Below, piece by piece: positions 1 through 8,978 of a stretch of 64,000 nucleotides of DNA (its first letter is position 1; each line of letters starts with the position of its first letter). Where the stretch lies: NCBI RefSeq assembly GCF_006864135.1, contig NZ_SADV01000002.1, positions 62,001 through 126,000 of the forward strand. The letters run 5' to 3'. The DNA comes from Lysinibacillus sphaericus (GTDB lineage Bacteria > Bacillota > Bacilli > Bacillales_A > Planococcaceae). The notes under the pieces were generated by a model. That model worked only from the letters and a program-made list of their open reading frames with translations, did no database searches and was not told the DNA's origin. A program made the translations under genes and the position numbers.

Positions 1-1600
1 TGCAGTCATCATCATTTTCACTATACTCGGTTTGAGTCTTATCACTTTAACGTCAAGCGGCATTACAAAAAACAACACCCGAGAGGAACTAGTACAAGCA
101 CAAGATTTATCAGATAAAGGAATCGACTATGCCGTTAAAGACATTCAAGCTATTCTAAATAAAGAGATTAAAGATAAACCTATGGGAAAGACTGCATTTG
201 AAACTTTCCTCGATAACACCTTGAATGCTTCAAAGCTAAGTTGCTCGCAAGGCATTAACATCCCTGCTGAGAAAACGAATCAAACAAACGTCTGCATCGA
301 GAAAGTAGAACTAATGTCAAATGAAGAGAAGGATCGTTATAAACGCCTAGTAACATTTAAAAGTACTGGAAAAGTAAATAGTAAAGAGCATATTACATAT
401 TCACAGATTATCATCGGCACAGATGCAATTCCAGATCAATTACGCTATGCTGTTTCAACGAATGACGAGGGGAATCTTTATTTACATGGTGGTGTTGAAA
501 TTCAGGGAGATATTAAAACAGATGGTCATTTAATTATCTCTGAAAAAGCCCATTGGCTAAAAAATAATATAGCACAATGGCCAGATAGCGTTTTTCCTAG
601 AATAATTCCAGACTCTAAAAGTGTTACCCCAAAAATTATTATGAGGGAATCAGAAAAAAATATATATTATGTAAATAATACTGTTGATTACTCCTCACAT
701 ATATCTGGCAATACAAACTATTTAAACAGTTCAAGATATATAAAATTCATCCCTTCAAATCCTGCTTCAAAAAGTGAATTACAGAAACGTTTGTTTTTAA
801 CAAAAAATGTATCCCTAGTCACAAAAAGCTTACCAGGAGATAATCTTGAAATAACAGAGAAAGTTATACCTTTGTATACAAATAAAAATTATAATAAAAA
901 TTATCCCGCTGGATTAAGTGTCTCGTACACAAATCACGAGACATCTAAATTTAATAGAGACAATATCATTTTCATACATGGAGAAAAAGAAGACTGTAAT
1001 ATTTGGGGTTTATTTGGATGCAAGAAAACCCTCGATAGAGGAAATTTTAATATTAATGGAAGTGGAAAAACTTTAAATTTGTCGGGCACCTATTTTATTA
1101 ATGGAGATTTCAATGTCAACAATACTAATTTACGTAGCGATGCCATGCTATATGTAAACGGAAACGTTGATATTAAAGATAGTACTTTAAATGGCATAAA
1201 TTCAAACAGCACCCTCTTTATTTTCGCTACAGGAGATATTTCAATTAGTAATATTTCTGTTGATAGTGCTACGCCAAGTATGATTAAAGGCTTTTTCTAT
1301 TCAAAACAAAACATGATTATGTATGGAGTTGGCTCGAATATTAACTTGTATGGAGGCATTTCTGCAAAACGAACGATTCTAACTGCAGTACGAGGTAATA
1401 GTTATAACTATACTTATGAAAGTTCTAAAAACCAAAAAGAAACCGTTATTACAAACGGTGTTGAAGTACCTAAAAGAAATTCTAGATTGAAAATAACCTA
1501 TGACGAAAATTTAATATCCCAATACACGTCCTTTAAACGTGATGAAGAAGAAGAATTTATTACAGAATTGAACGAACCCGAAACTATTAATCGTTATTAA
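1..1600 (+). CDS. PilX-like pilus/secretion protein, 5' end outside window
   Basis: The reading frame is open to the left edge. The first codons read AVIIIFTILGLSLITLTSSG, a hydrophobic helix typical of the N-terminus of type IV pilin-like PilX proteins, so the TTG at base 32 lies inside this helix and is not the start. About 530 codons are visible. The remainder is a long exported region rich in Asn, Ser and Thr, with beta-strand repeats of the kind 'INGDFNVNNTN' and 'YVNGNVDIKDS' towards the C-terminus, resembling the DUF7305/polymer-forming repeats that follow PilX helices. It converges on a minor-pilin operon whose last gene (1723-3258) has the same architecture, so the two may be paralogues in one surface-appendage locus. 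Function beyond pilus or pseudopilus association is inference. Confidence 0.7.
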   Translation, partial: AVIIIFTILGLSLITLTSSGITKNNTREELVQAQDLSDKGIDYAVKDIQAILNKEIKDKPMGKTAFETFLDNTLNASKLSCSQGINIPAEKTNQTNVCIEKVELMSNEEKDRYKRLVTFKSTGKVNSKEHITYSQIIIGTDAIPDQLRYAVSTNDEGNLYLHGGVEIQGDIKTDGHLIISEKAHWLKNNIAQWPDSVFPRIIPDSKSVTPKIIMRESEKNIYYVNNTVDYSSHISGNTNYLNSSRYIKFIPSNPASKSELQKRLFLTKNVSLVTKSLPGDNLEITEKVIPLYTNKNYNKNYPAGLSVSYTNHETSKFNRDNIIFIHGEKEDCNIWGLFGCKKTLDRGNFNINGSGKTLNLSGTYFINGDFNVNNTNLRSDAMLYVNGNVDIKDSTLNGINSNSTLFIFATGDISISNISVDSATPSMIKGFFYSKQNMIMYGVGSNINLYGGISAKRTILTAVRGNSYNYTYESSKNQKETVITNGVEVPKRNSRLKITYDENLISQYTSFKRDEEEEFITELNEPETINRY

Positions 1601-1603
1601 AAT

Positions 1604-1660
1604 AAGGGTTGTTTAGAAAGACTGATTTCACACAGTCATTGTAAACAACCCTTTTCTATT
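1604..1660. terminator. Bidirectional terminator between convergent pilin-like genes
   Basis: A 12-bp stem, AAGGGTTGTTTA at 1604-1615 paired with TAAACAACCCTT at 1642-1653, is followed by TTTTCTATTATTT on the plus strand. It lies just after the stop of the plus-strand gene and serves the convergent pair. Confidence 0.75.
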
Positions 1661-1722
1661 ATTTCCTCAAGAACCATCCCGACAAATCGAAGAATATATG
1701 TTTTTCAACCGCTTAATGCTAT

Positions 1723-3258
1723 TTAGTCAACTTCAAGCATACCATTAGAAATTGTTAAATTGTTATTTTCTTCAAAAATCAAGCCACCATTTGATATTGT
1801 ATCTTCAATCGTTTTCGGTTTGTACGTAACAGCCGGAGCTCCACTAGTCTTTACTGTATGAGCCATTATTCCGCCTATAACTGTTCCTGATCCCCCCAAT
1901 ATGACTCTTGCATTAGGGGCATATATATATAAGTTATGATTATAAGATCCTCCTTCAATAGTGATATTTGATCCACCTGCATAGATATTTCCTTGTACGC
2001 TACCCGAACCATCAATGTTTATATTGGTTGATTTAGCATAAATAGAGGCTTTTGTGCTTGTATCACCAGTAAAATCCATTGACGAAGTGCCTGCATAATA
2101 GACACTTAATTGGCCTATGTCCCCTGTATTATTCATACTTGAATCCCCCTTTAAATCAAAAGCATTCTTTATATACAAAGTTAATTTACCACTTCCTATA
2201 ATCTTTAAATGACCTTGAGAGAAGTCAAAGTTATCTATAAATAAATTTTTGTCTGAATTACCAACATCAATCGTTAATGTATTATTCGAAGCAACCATAA
2301 GCGTCTTGACGTACATATCCTGAGAAATCGGAAGAATACCACTGAAATTTGGTTCACCATTTATCTTTCGATCCCCATCGATCTCAATTGAATTATTTTT
2401 CAAAAAATGTTGAACCCGCTCCCCACCGATTGTAACTTGGATTGATTTCGTATATGGCCTTGTGCTTAAATTAGTAAATTGATTATCCGGGAAAGGTGGC
2501 AATATATCTTCAGGAAACGCAACATTCCCTATAATCTCATTTGTAATAGTCATCCAGTCTGGTTTTGAAAATTTATCCAATGTCGTTCCAATTTTCCCAC
2601 TAATTTTTGTATCATCTTGTTTAATAGCAATATTTCCACTTTCCGATACAACATCCCCATTAAACTTACCGCCCCCAAGTACGATGTTTTCAATAGCGTG
2701 GATAGCAGCGGCATTTGAAAAAGCAGGGCCAGTTTCCGTTCCACTTCCTAAATTAACTGTAATTGTTTGCGCTACGGCTCTCGTTTTCTTACCAATAGAT
2801 CCAACAGACGTTATTTTATATTGCAAAGGTTCTGTATTTTCTTGAACAATCGTTACATTCGCAATAGGTTTTTCTTTAAATTGTTCATCAAAAGTGACTG
2901 TAGTAGTATATGTTGATTGGGTATTCTCTTCAAAGGTTTTTTTTAAGCTACGTTCAAATGCATCAATAAAATCTAACTTAAATTTTTCCGGCTTTCTTTT
3001 ATCAAGAGGTAGCTTATTGAAATCCTTTCTATTTTGATCGTATGTAATTTTTGCTAATTGTTCTACTTTGCTTTTTGTACTGTTTAAACCGCCTTCTGCA
3101 ATGTAAAATACAGATTGGTCATCTCGCTCACTAGTAGAAATCTTTAATGAATTTGCAGTAAGTGTTAAAAGCATAATTCCAAGAACTGATAGTAAAGCAA
3201 TTGTCAAAATTACTAAAAGTAACGAATACCCATTTTCTTGTTTTAGATACTTAAACAT
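1723..3258 (-). CDS. PilX-like minor pilin with large beta-repeat domain
   Basis: 511 residues. The N-terminus ENGYSLLLVILTIALLSVLG is a class III prepilin-type signal helix: a Gly before the hydrophobic stretch and a short basic leader. It lacks the usual Glu at position +5, as in PilX-type proteins. Residues ~30-160 form the pilin-like stalk. From ~190 on there is a repetitive beta-helix-like region ('GDVVSESGNIAIKQDDT', 'GSVQGNIYAGGSNITIEGG') like DUF7305 or polymer-forming domains. It is the last gene of a three-gene minus-strand operon; its RBS GGAGGT lies inside the end of the preceding gene, whose stop abuts this start. Likely a minor component or tip of a type IV pilus-like machine. 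Confidence 0.7.
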   Translation of the reverse strand: MFKYLKQENGYSLLLVILTIALLSVLGIMLLTLTANSLKISTSERDDQSVFYIAEGGLNSTKSKVEQLAKITYDQNRKDFNKLPLDKRKPEKFKLDFIDAFERSLKKTFEENTQSTYTTTVTFDEQFKEKPIANVTIVQENTEPLQYKITSVGSIGKKTRAVAQTITVNLGSGTETGPAFSNAAAIHAIENIVLGGGKFNGDVVSESGNIAIKQDDTKISGKIGTTLDKFSKPDWMTITNEIIGNVAFPEDILPPFPDNQFTNLSTRPYTKSIQVTIGGERVQHFLKNNSIEIDGDRKINGEPNFSGILPISQDMYVKTLMVASNNTLTIDVGNSDKNLFIDNFDFSQGHLKIIGSGKLTLYIKNAFDLKGDSSMNNTGDIGQLSVYYAGTSSMDFTGDTSTKASIYAKSTNINIDGSGSVQGNIYAGGSNITIEGGSYNHNLYIYAPNARVILGGSGTVIGGIMAHTVKTSGAPAVTYKPKTIEDTISNGGLIFEENNNLTISNGMLEVD

Positions 3259-3705
3259 CTAGCTACCTCCTCTGAAATATATAGTTGATGAAAAGGGCTT
3301 ATTATTTGGCGTTGTAATATCAATAATTATATGACTCCGTTTATCTTTAATTTTAAAATCAAGTACATTCACAGCAATTATTTCATCGTTCCTTGCAATT
3401 GTCTGATTATTTCGATGAAACACGTAGTTGTATTTTTGATTATTTTGATTATTAGTTAATATATATTCTGTACGATCATCTAAGTCTTTCGTAATAATTT
3501 CTGTAGATTTACGAGTATCTTTAGTAACAACTTTCAAAATATAAGTTGCATCAGACAATTGTACACTCGATTTCATTTGTTTATCGCTAGAAGTCTTGCC
3601 ATTCGTTAAGATCGACATTAGAACAATAGAAACGAGCGTAACTATTATGGTAACAGCCAAAACTTCTAGTAAGGTCATGCCTCTCTCATTATGAAATTTA
3701 GACAT
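3259..3705 (-). CDS. Type IV minor pilin / pseudopilin (PilW-like)
   Basis: About 148 residues, starting MSKFHNERG. The prepilin peptidase site NERG|MTLLEVLAVTI has the conserved Gly(-1) and Glu(+5) and a ~20-residue hydrophobic helix. The open frame begins three codons earlier at a GTG, but the AGAGGTGG ribosome site sits directly before the ATG at 3705, so that start is preferred. The mature part is short with no recognisable extra domain. It is the middle gene of the operon: 17 bases after the upstream pseudopilin and directly abutting the PilX-like gene. The PilV-PilW-PilX-like order suggests a minor pilin initiation complex. Confidence 0.75.
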   Translation of the reverse strand: MSKFHNERGMTLLEVLAVTIIVTLVSIVLMSILTNGKTSSDKQMKSSVQLSDATYILKVVTKDTRKSTEIITKDLDDRTEYILTNNQNNQKYNYVFHRNNQTIARNDEIIAVNVLDFKIKDKRSHIIIDITTPNNKPFSSTIYFRGGS

Positions 3706-3722
3706 ATGCACCACCTCTTTCC

Positions 3723-4172
3723 TTATAAGCTAAAAATATTTTGCACTTTTGCTTTTAATATCTTCCCTCTTGAATCATAGACTTCAATAGTAATCCTAAC
3801 TGTTTTATCAGACGACATATCTTCAGCTGTCACTATTATGATTTCCTTATTTTTAGCATTCACGGGTGTCACTTTATACTGAGTGGTATTACCGCTCGAT
3901 TTCTCTTCATCCTTTTCGTTTACGTATGGAAAGTCAGATTCCCAAGTTTCGATTTTGGTGGATTTGAAGTAGTTATACATTTTCTCCATTTCCTTTTGCG
4001 CTAAATAGGTTGCATCAATAATTTGTTCAGAGCTTTTTCCTGTTTTATTCGATTGAATGAGTAAGCCAAAAAAGGATACTAAGATGATAGTTATGATAAC
4101 TAAAGAAGCAATAACCTCAATTAAAGAGAATCCCCCTTGACTGTTAAATAATTCTCTATTTTTACGCTTCAT
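3723..4172 (-). CDS. Type IV minor pilin / pseudopilin (PilV-like)
   Basis: 149 residues from the ATG at 4172, which has a very strong AGAAGGAGGG site 5 bases upstream; the longer frame (16 extra residues) has no comparable site. The leader KRKNRELFNSQGG|FSLIEVIASLV has a basic leader, Gly(-1), aromatic +1 and Glu(+5). It contains 'DATYLAQKEMEKMYNYF', a pattern common in PilV/GspI-type minor pilins. It is the first gene of the minor-pilin operon, and the 309-base gap upstream should hold the promoter, although no clear SigA box could be assigned by eye. Confidence 0.75.
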   Translation of the reverse strand: MKRKNRELFNSQGGFSLIEVIASLVIITIILVSFFGLLIQSNKTGKSSEQIIDATYLAQKEMEKMYNYFKSTKIETWESDFPYVNEKDEEKSSGNTTQYKVTPVNAKNKEIIIVTAEDMSSDKTVRITIEVYDSRGKILKAKVQNIFSL

Positions 4173-4432
4173 TTTCGCCCTCCTTCTGCAGATAATACTT
4201 TTATTAATATAAGATATCAAAAAAGTCTATTAGCCTTAAACACTATAATAACAGTGCTTATAGAAACTAATATTTACTAATTATTCAATTAAATACTATT
4301 TTATGATAATTACACTATTCCATATCTAAACAATATTTACAAGACCACTTCTTCATATGAATATATATATTTTTAAAAATTTTCCATACCTAAAACTACG
4401 TTTAAATTACAATAAAAAGCAATACGATGTAA
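4173..4432. other. AT-rich intergenic gap upstream of minor-pilin operon
   Basis: No open frame with a ribosome site. The only local structure is a weak CACT/AGTG hairpin near 4240-4256. It must contain the pilin-operon promoter, but no confident -35/-10 pair is visible. Confidence 0.4.
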
Positions 4433-4466
4433 AAAAACGTTTACCCAAATTATGGTAAACGTTTTT
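4433..4466 (-). terminator. Terminator of the DUF2339 gene
   Basis: A 13-bp perfect stem, AAAAACGTTTACC at 4433-4445 and GGTAAACGTTTTT at 4454-4466, lies 16 bases past the stop of the minus-strand gene and ends in a U-tract on that strand. Confidence 0.75.
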
Positions 4467-4481
4467 GTGAAAACATTTTAT

Positions 4482-6587
4482 TCATTTCCTCAACAACCTA
4501 CCCGACAACAGCAACCCAATCCCACCAATCGTCATAAATAGGACTGCTCGTATTAGTAAGTCTAGTGCTGACAAATCAAAGAATATAAGCTTAATAAACG
4601 CAATAACTAAGATGATAAAACCCGTTATGCGTAATGTTCGTAAGTTTCGCACGTTGCTAAGCCAAAGGGAGATACTTGCTGTCAGGAATAACGTAATCGT
4701 TGAGAAGGCAATGCTTAGCTTCCAATCAAGCAAACTGTTGTAGGAAAGCTGGAAGATGAGACCCCAAACAGATATCATCGCAAGCACCACACCTGCACTT
4801 ACAATTGGGTCAAGAAGTTTCTCTATTTGCTCTTGATAGCTTTGATAAATGCGCCCCTTCATCAGTAAATCGATCATCATTGCTACGATAACAGCTATAT
4901 AGACAATTCTTGTCACTATATTTAACCACTCGACACCTTGCATATTGTACGGAATTATTTCAAGCATTATTGTGAAGAGTATGAAAAATACACTAAGGAC
5001 CGGCGTTAATGCACGCCCTTTGTATTTTGTTGGTACTAAAAGTGATCCCGCGAAAAGTACAGCGAGGATCATACACATTAGATGTGGAATATTACCAGCA
5101 CCTGCAAAGTACGTTCCATCCAGCTTTCCGATATAAGCTAAGAAATAACCAGTCGTTATTACTGCTAAAAAGTCAATCACATATAGTTCCTTCATTACCT
5201 TTTCAAATACAGTCTGTGTCTCTTTCGGACGTCTTGCATATACATAAATAATTAGGAGATATATTCCTGGCATTATCAAGCTAACATGGTCTATGCTAAA
5301 AAATGGTGTTGGCTCATGAATTATAAAGCTTAAAGCGAGTGCAATCATAAATGAAAATGAGCTGACAATCTTCATCCTACTAATTCGTAAACGTAAACTC
5401 ATCATTACGCCCATAAAGGTAATGAATGGGATGAGCAAATGATCCACTTTCTCTGGGAAATTCATAACTAGTAGTGTATTACATAATGTAATAAATGCGA
5501 GTGTTACGGCACTATCAAATGCCTCCTGCCATTTTTGCTTATAGCCATAACCCGCTAAAGCTGCAAACAAGCAAACTAATATGAGTAATAGTGCTTCGCT
5601 ATATTCAATAGGACTAATGATAAAGTTCAAGAGCAATAAACTAAAGGCTCCTAGGCTAAATTGAAGTCCAACATGGATATATTTCAATTTAGACTCTGCA
5701 TTATATAAACGGCACCAACTCGTGTGAAAAATAGATAAAACAACAAGGAAACCTATTGCAAAAACAGCTCGATTGTCCTGATTCATAAACGCTATAATGC
5801 TGACAGCTAGCACTGAGAAAAAGGTTGCTATATAGAGAGCCAACTTCTGCTTGTGTTGATGAATAACAAATTGCAGCATCGTAAATAGGACAACCACATA
5901 GATTAAAATAATGATAGGACTAAAATCCATATATTCTAATAAATAAGGTAATAATAATGAGGTAAATGCTACGAATATTGTTAGTACTTCGTTTTTCTTT
6001 AAATAGCTAATAGCAATACCGTAGCCGATATAAACGGCTGCAATAACAAGTGCCATCGTTAAACCGATGATTTCATACAATATCGCACTAGCCGCTGTTG
6101 TTAATATTCCAACAATAAACGCCCCACCGTATAAAGATATTGTGATGGCTGAAGACCCTATTTTTTTATGTTCCAACACATAAGCTGTTGCGGCTAAGGC
6201 AAGCGATAATGCATAGGCGAGAATAATTTTAACCTCGTTCGATAAATAGCCATAATCACTCACAAGCTTAAGACCCCAAAGCACCCCCATCACTAAAATT
6301 ACCATAAATACTTTTGGAAGTGCCCACATAAAACGTTCTTCCAACGTTCGCTGTGGCTCCATCTTTTTTTCTGGAGCTGGCATTGTTTTTGGCCTTTGTT
6401 CCAAGTTTGAATTTGGCTTTGGGCTTTGCGCTAGTTTTGGCGTAGATTGCTCAATGATGGATTTTCTGGCGTTCAATATGCTTGTTTTCTCAACAGATTG
6501 CTGACGCTTTAAGCCCTCTAATTCCCGCCGTAAATCCACCATTTCTTGCTCGAGCGTGGCAATCCTCCGCTCCATTTCAAGCGACAT
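4482..6587 (-). CDS. DUF2339 multi-spanning membrane protein
   Basis: 701 residues. Residues 1-35 form a charged coiled coil (MERRIATLEQEMVDLRREL), then a Pro-rich linker, then 'RFMWALPKVFMVILVMGVLWG' and about 20 hydrophobic segments to the C-terminus, ending LLLSGRLLRK. This is the layout of DUF2339 predicted membrane proteins. A GGAGGATGA site precedes the ATG. The molecular role of the family is unknown; the coiled coil may drive oligomerisation. It stands alone, with its own terminator downstream. Confidence 0.7.
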   Translation of the reverse strand: MSLEMERRIATLEQEMVDLRRELEGLKRQQSVEKTSILNARKSIIEQSTPKLAQSPKPNSNLEQRPKTMPAPEKKMEPQRTLEERFMWALPKVFMVILVMGVLWGLKLVSDYGYLSNEVKIILAYALSLALAATAYVLEHKKIGSSAITISLYGGAFIVGILTTAASAILYEIIGLTMALVIAAVYIGYGIAISYLKKNEVLTIFVAFTSLLLPYLLEYMDFSPIIILIYVVVLFTMLQFVIHQHKQKLALYIATFFSVLAVSIIAFMNQDNRAVFAIGFLVVLSIFHTSWCRLYNAESKLKYIHVGLQFSLGAFSLLLLNFIISPIEYSEALLLILVCLFAALAGYGYKQKWQEAFDSAVTLAFITLCNTLLVMNFPEKVDHLLIPFITFMGVMMSLRLRISRMKIVSSFSFMIALALSFIIHEPTPFFSIDHVSLIMPGIYLLIIYVYARRPKETQTVFEKVMKELYVIDFLAVITTGYFLAYIGKLDGTYFAGAGNIPHLMCMILAVLFAGSLLVPTKYKGRALTPVLSVFFILFTIMLEIIPYNMQGVEWLNIVTRIVYIAVIVAMMIDLLMKGRIYQSYQEQIEKLLDPIVSAGVVLAMISVWGLIFQLSYNSLLDWKLSIAFSTITLFLTASISLWLSNVRNLRTLRITGFIILVIAFIKLIFFDLSALDLLIRAVLFMTIGGIGLLLSGRLLRK

Positions 6588-6680
6588 TCAATCATCCTCC
6601 CTGCACTATCAATTTTTAACATTATAACATATTTATTCTTGTTGTAAAATTACACTTTTGATTTATTTTTACCCCATTAT

Positions 6681-6932
6681 TTATCTTGGTCTTCGATACA
6701 TTAAAGCACGTTCACTATCACTGGTTCCCCGTGTAGTTGGATCTACTACAACTCCTATTAAAACGAAAATTGATAATACGGTATTTAAGATGTGCGTTGC
6801 CTGATTACTCATTGCACTCGTTAAGTCATAGCCAAAAATAGTTGCTACTTGCTGTGCGAGTAACAAAATCAACGAAAATAGCGCAAATAAAAATGGTTTA
6901 TGCTGAAAACGGATCATCCAGTTAATTCTCAT
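6681..6932 (-). CDS. Orphan phage-type holin (phi LC3 family)
   Basis: 83 residues. It starts MRINWMIRFQHKPFLFALF, has two hydrophobic segments (~13-35 and ~50-66), and ends GVVVDPTTRGTSDSERALMY. The 'VVDPTT.G.SDS.RAL.Y' tail is the hallmark of phi LC3/phage_holin_1 proteins. Holins form membrane lesions that release endolysin. No endolysin or other phage gene is adjacent, so this is either a domesticated holin or a prophage remnant. RBS GGAGGTGAGT lies before the start. Confidence 0.75.
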   Translation of the reverse strand: MRINWMIRFQHKPFLFALFSLILLLAQQVATIFGYDLTSAMSNQATHILNTVLSIFVLIGVVVDPTTRGTSDSERALMYRRPR

Positions 6933-7091
6933 AAATACTCACCTCCCTCCTTCTTATACACAGTATATGCTCCTCCGTAATATGGCACATATGCAAAAAT
7001 GGAGCTATAAATAGAATAAGAGGGATTTTTATACCACAAATATTATTAAGTACAAATATGCAATGCTAGTTTTCGCAAAATGCACATTAAA

Positions 7092-7117
7092 AAGCCATCT
7101 CAGCAATGAGATGGCTT
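7092..7117 (-). terminator. Minus-strand terminator hairpin
   Basis: AAGCCATCTCA (7092-7102) pairs with TGAGATGGCTT (7107-7117) around a 4-base loop, with a T-run on the minus strand. The nearest upstream minus-strand transcript is the queF operon, ending at 7454; a family A repeat lies between them. Confidence 0.65.
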
Positions 7118-7159
7118 CGAATTGTTGAAAATCTATTATGTTAATGAAATTAAGTATAG

Positions 7160-7350
7160 CTCTTCGACAAAACGAGGGATTGATTTCCATTCCGACTGGG
7201 CGCTTTCTCGGGGGCGTCAAGTCTTCGCTCTATTTTATATCAGCTGAAGTTTTTTGTGGGAAAGTGAAGCGACAGCAACACCAAATGTTTTATGTCTGAA
7301 AAACAAAGCCTCCTAGCTATGATGATCCGTGCGAAAGCGGAGTGTCAGTG
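7160..7350 (+). repeat. Degenerate family A intergenic repeat
   Basis: The head 'ATTGATTTCCATTCCGACTGG' type sequence (7178-7200), preceded by GCTCTTCGACAAAACGAGGG, matches the other family A copies. Past 7230 it is eroded but still carries fragments of the shared core: AAGCGACAGCAAC near 7269 and GTGCGAAAGCGGAGTGTCAG near 7331. The short open frame across it is not a gene. Confidence 0.6.
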
Positions 7351-7453
7351 GAATTGTTTATTGCTAAGTTACGAAGTGTACGCAACAACAAAGTGCAGTA
7401 AGTGACACACCATTTCTTATACACCATTTTTGTTTTTCATCACATTAATCATT

Positions 7454-8089
7454 TCAGTAATGAGATGCTTCAAAGCCTTTTCGTTTATCAAATTTTCGCG
7501 CAACGAAAACTAGCCCATAAACAAGCGGTGTTGCTACAATGGACGCAAAAAATTTAAACAAATACTGTGTTATAAATAATGTCAGTAACACTTTAATTGG
7601 CATTATTCCATAAAAGGCTATCGTAATAAACAATGCAGTATCGATGAGTTGACTTAACATCGTAGACGCATTGTTTCGAAGCCAAAGTTTACCGCTTCCA
7701 TGCTTTTCTTTTAATTTATTAAATATCACTACATCCAAATTAACACTTACCGTATAGGCTACAAGACTTGCAATAATGACACGCATACTGCCGCCGAGAA
7801 TTGTCTCAAACTCCTGTTGATGAACAAAGGCTTCTGCAGGTGGTAGTGCAATGGCAATCGCGATAAAGCATGCTGCAAACACCTGTGCCATAAGCCCTGT
7901 TCTTACCGTGCGAGCGCCCGCTTCCTTGCCATATACTTCACAAATTACATCAATAAGAGGATACGTGAAAATAATTAAAATAGCTGCTGCCGGAAGCATC
8001 ATCCATTCGCCTATACTAAACACTTTAACAGCTAAAACATTTGCTAAAATTAAAAAACCTACAAACAATCCATTTAAATAGTAAAGCAT
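7454..8089 (-). CDS. Queuosine precursor transporter (VUT family, YpdP/YhhQ-like)
   Basis: About 211 residues with six hydrophobic segments. Conserved features include 'NVLAVKVFSIG' in helix 1, 'FTYPLIDVICEVYGKEAGARTVR' and 'NLDVVIFNKLKEKHG', as in the VUT/DUF165 family that imports preQ0/preQ1. It is the second gene of an operon behind queF: the queF TGA shares its A with the ATG at 8089. A TTG one codon earlier (8092) is better spaced from the AAAGGT site and is an alternative start. Control by the preQ1 riboswitch upstream of queF supports salvage and import of the 7-deazaguanine precursor. Confidence 0.85.
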   Translation of the reverse strand: MLYYLNGLFVGFLILANVLAVKVFSIGEWMMLPAAAILIIFTYPLIDVICEVYGKEAGARTVRTGLMAQVFAACFIAIAIALPPAEAFVHQQEFETILGGSMRVIIASLVAYTVSVNLDVVIFNKLKEKHGSGKLWLRNNASTMLSQLIDTALFITIAFYGIMPIKVLLTLFITQYLFKFFASIVATPLVYGLVFVARKFDKRKGFEASHY

Positions 8090-8589
8090 CAACGATTATC
8101 TACCTTTTCTGGATACAGATCGTGGTTCATCAAACGATGCTCCGCCATTTTTTCATATTTTGTGCCAGGGCGACCATAGTTACACCATGGATCAATGGAC
8201 AGGCCCCCACGTGGCGTAAACTTACCCCACACTTCAATATAGCGCGGCTCAATCAGTTTAATTAAATCATTCATGATGATATTAACACAATCCTCATGGA
8301 AGTCCCCGTGATTACGGAAGCTAAATAAATAGAGCTTTAAAGATTTACTCTCCACTAGCTTTTTATCTGGAATAAAAGATATATACATAGTCGCAAAGTC
8401 AGGCTGCCCTGTCATTGGACAGAGGCTCGTGAATTCTGGGCAATTAAATTTCACAAAAAAATCGTTTTTCGTATGTAAATTGTCAACTGCCTCAAGTATC
8501 TCCGGAGAGTATTCAAATAAATACTTTGTGTTTTGGTTACCAAGTAGGGTTAAATTCTGTAATCCTTGTTCTTCATTTCTTCCTGCCAT
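8089..8589 (-). CDS. queF: NADPH-dependent 7-cyano-7-deazaguanine reductase
   Basis: 166 residues, the usual length of the short bacterial QueF. It reduces preQ0 to preQ1 in tRNA queuosine synthesis. The catalytic region '[15 protein letters not shown]' (Cys, then Asp seven residues on) and the QueF signature '[16 protein letters not shown]' are intact, as is 'HEDCVN'. A GAGGAGGC-type site precedes the ATG. It is transcribed first in a two-gene operon with the precursor transporter, and a preQ1-I riboswitch with a terminator lies in its leader. Confidence 0.95.
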   Translation of the reverse strand: MAGRNEEQGLQNLTLLGNQNTKYLFEYSPEILEAVDNLHTKNDFFVKFNCPEFTSLCPMTGQPDFATMYISFIPDKKLVESKSLKLYLFSFRNHGDFHEDCVNIIMNDLIKLIEPRYIEVWGKFTPRGGLSIDPWCNYGRPGTKYEKMAEHRLMNHDLYPEKVDNR

Positions 8590-8639
8590 AAAAATGCCTC
8601 CTCAAGTTGTGAGAAGTCCATTACGCATTAAATCTAATA

Positions 8640-8677
8640 AAAAAAAATCGCCATATCCGCATTTTTGGGATATGGCG
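8640..8677 (-). terminator. Riboswitch-controlled attenuator of queF
   Basis: CGCCATATCC (8649-8658) pairs with GGATATGGCG (8668-8677), followed on the minus strand by ATTTTTTTTT. It lies between the preQ1 aptamer and the queF start, the position of an expression-platform terminator. Confidence 0.85.
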
Positions 8678-8691
8678 TAAATGACGTCATC

Positions 8692-8730
8692 CATAGTTTT
8701 TTATAGAGGGTATGCGCTATGAACCTCTTT
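8692..8730 (-). promoter_or_regulatory. preQ1-I riboswitch aptamer
   Basis: On the minus strand the sequence reads AGAGGTTCATAGCGCATACC then CTCTATAAAAAACTA. This matches the preQ1 class I aptamer: GAGGTTC P1, a short loop, CCCTCTA closing strand, and A-rich AAAAAACTA tail. With the terminator immediately downstream it should shut off queF and the transporter when preQ1 is plentiful. Confidence 0.92.
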
Positions 8731-8978
8731 CTTATTCGCTAGTAATATTAACTTAATGAACGCATTCAGTCAACTAAATTTTTCATAATTTAGCATTAAA
8801 AAAAAATACTGTCGTTATATCTTCCATAGTACAATGGCAACGAGTTACTAAATAGAACGTTACCTTATTATCTAAAAGCTTGGTTTAAGTAGAATACAGT
8901 ATATATTCAATGCTGGAATATTTTCCATCTATTGGAGCTTATTAGGCGCTTTTATTATTGCCTATACACATAAAATAG

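Noticed and set aside
7029..7220. 63-codon frame starting MTPPRKRPVGMEINPS
   Set aside because: Reads through the family A head; the same peptide-like string would arise at every copy.
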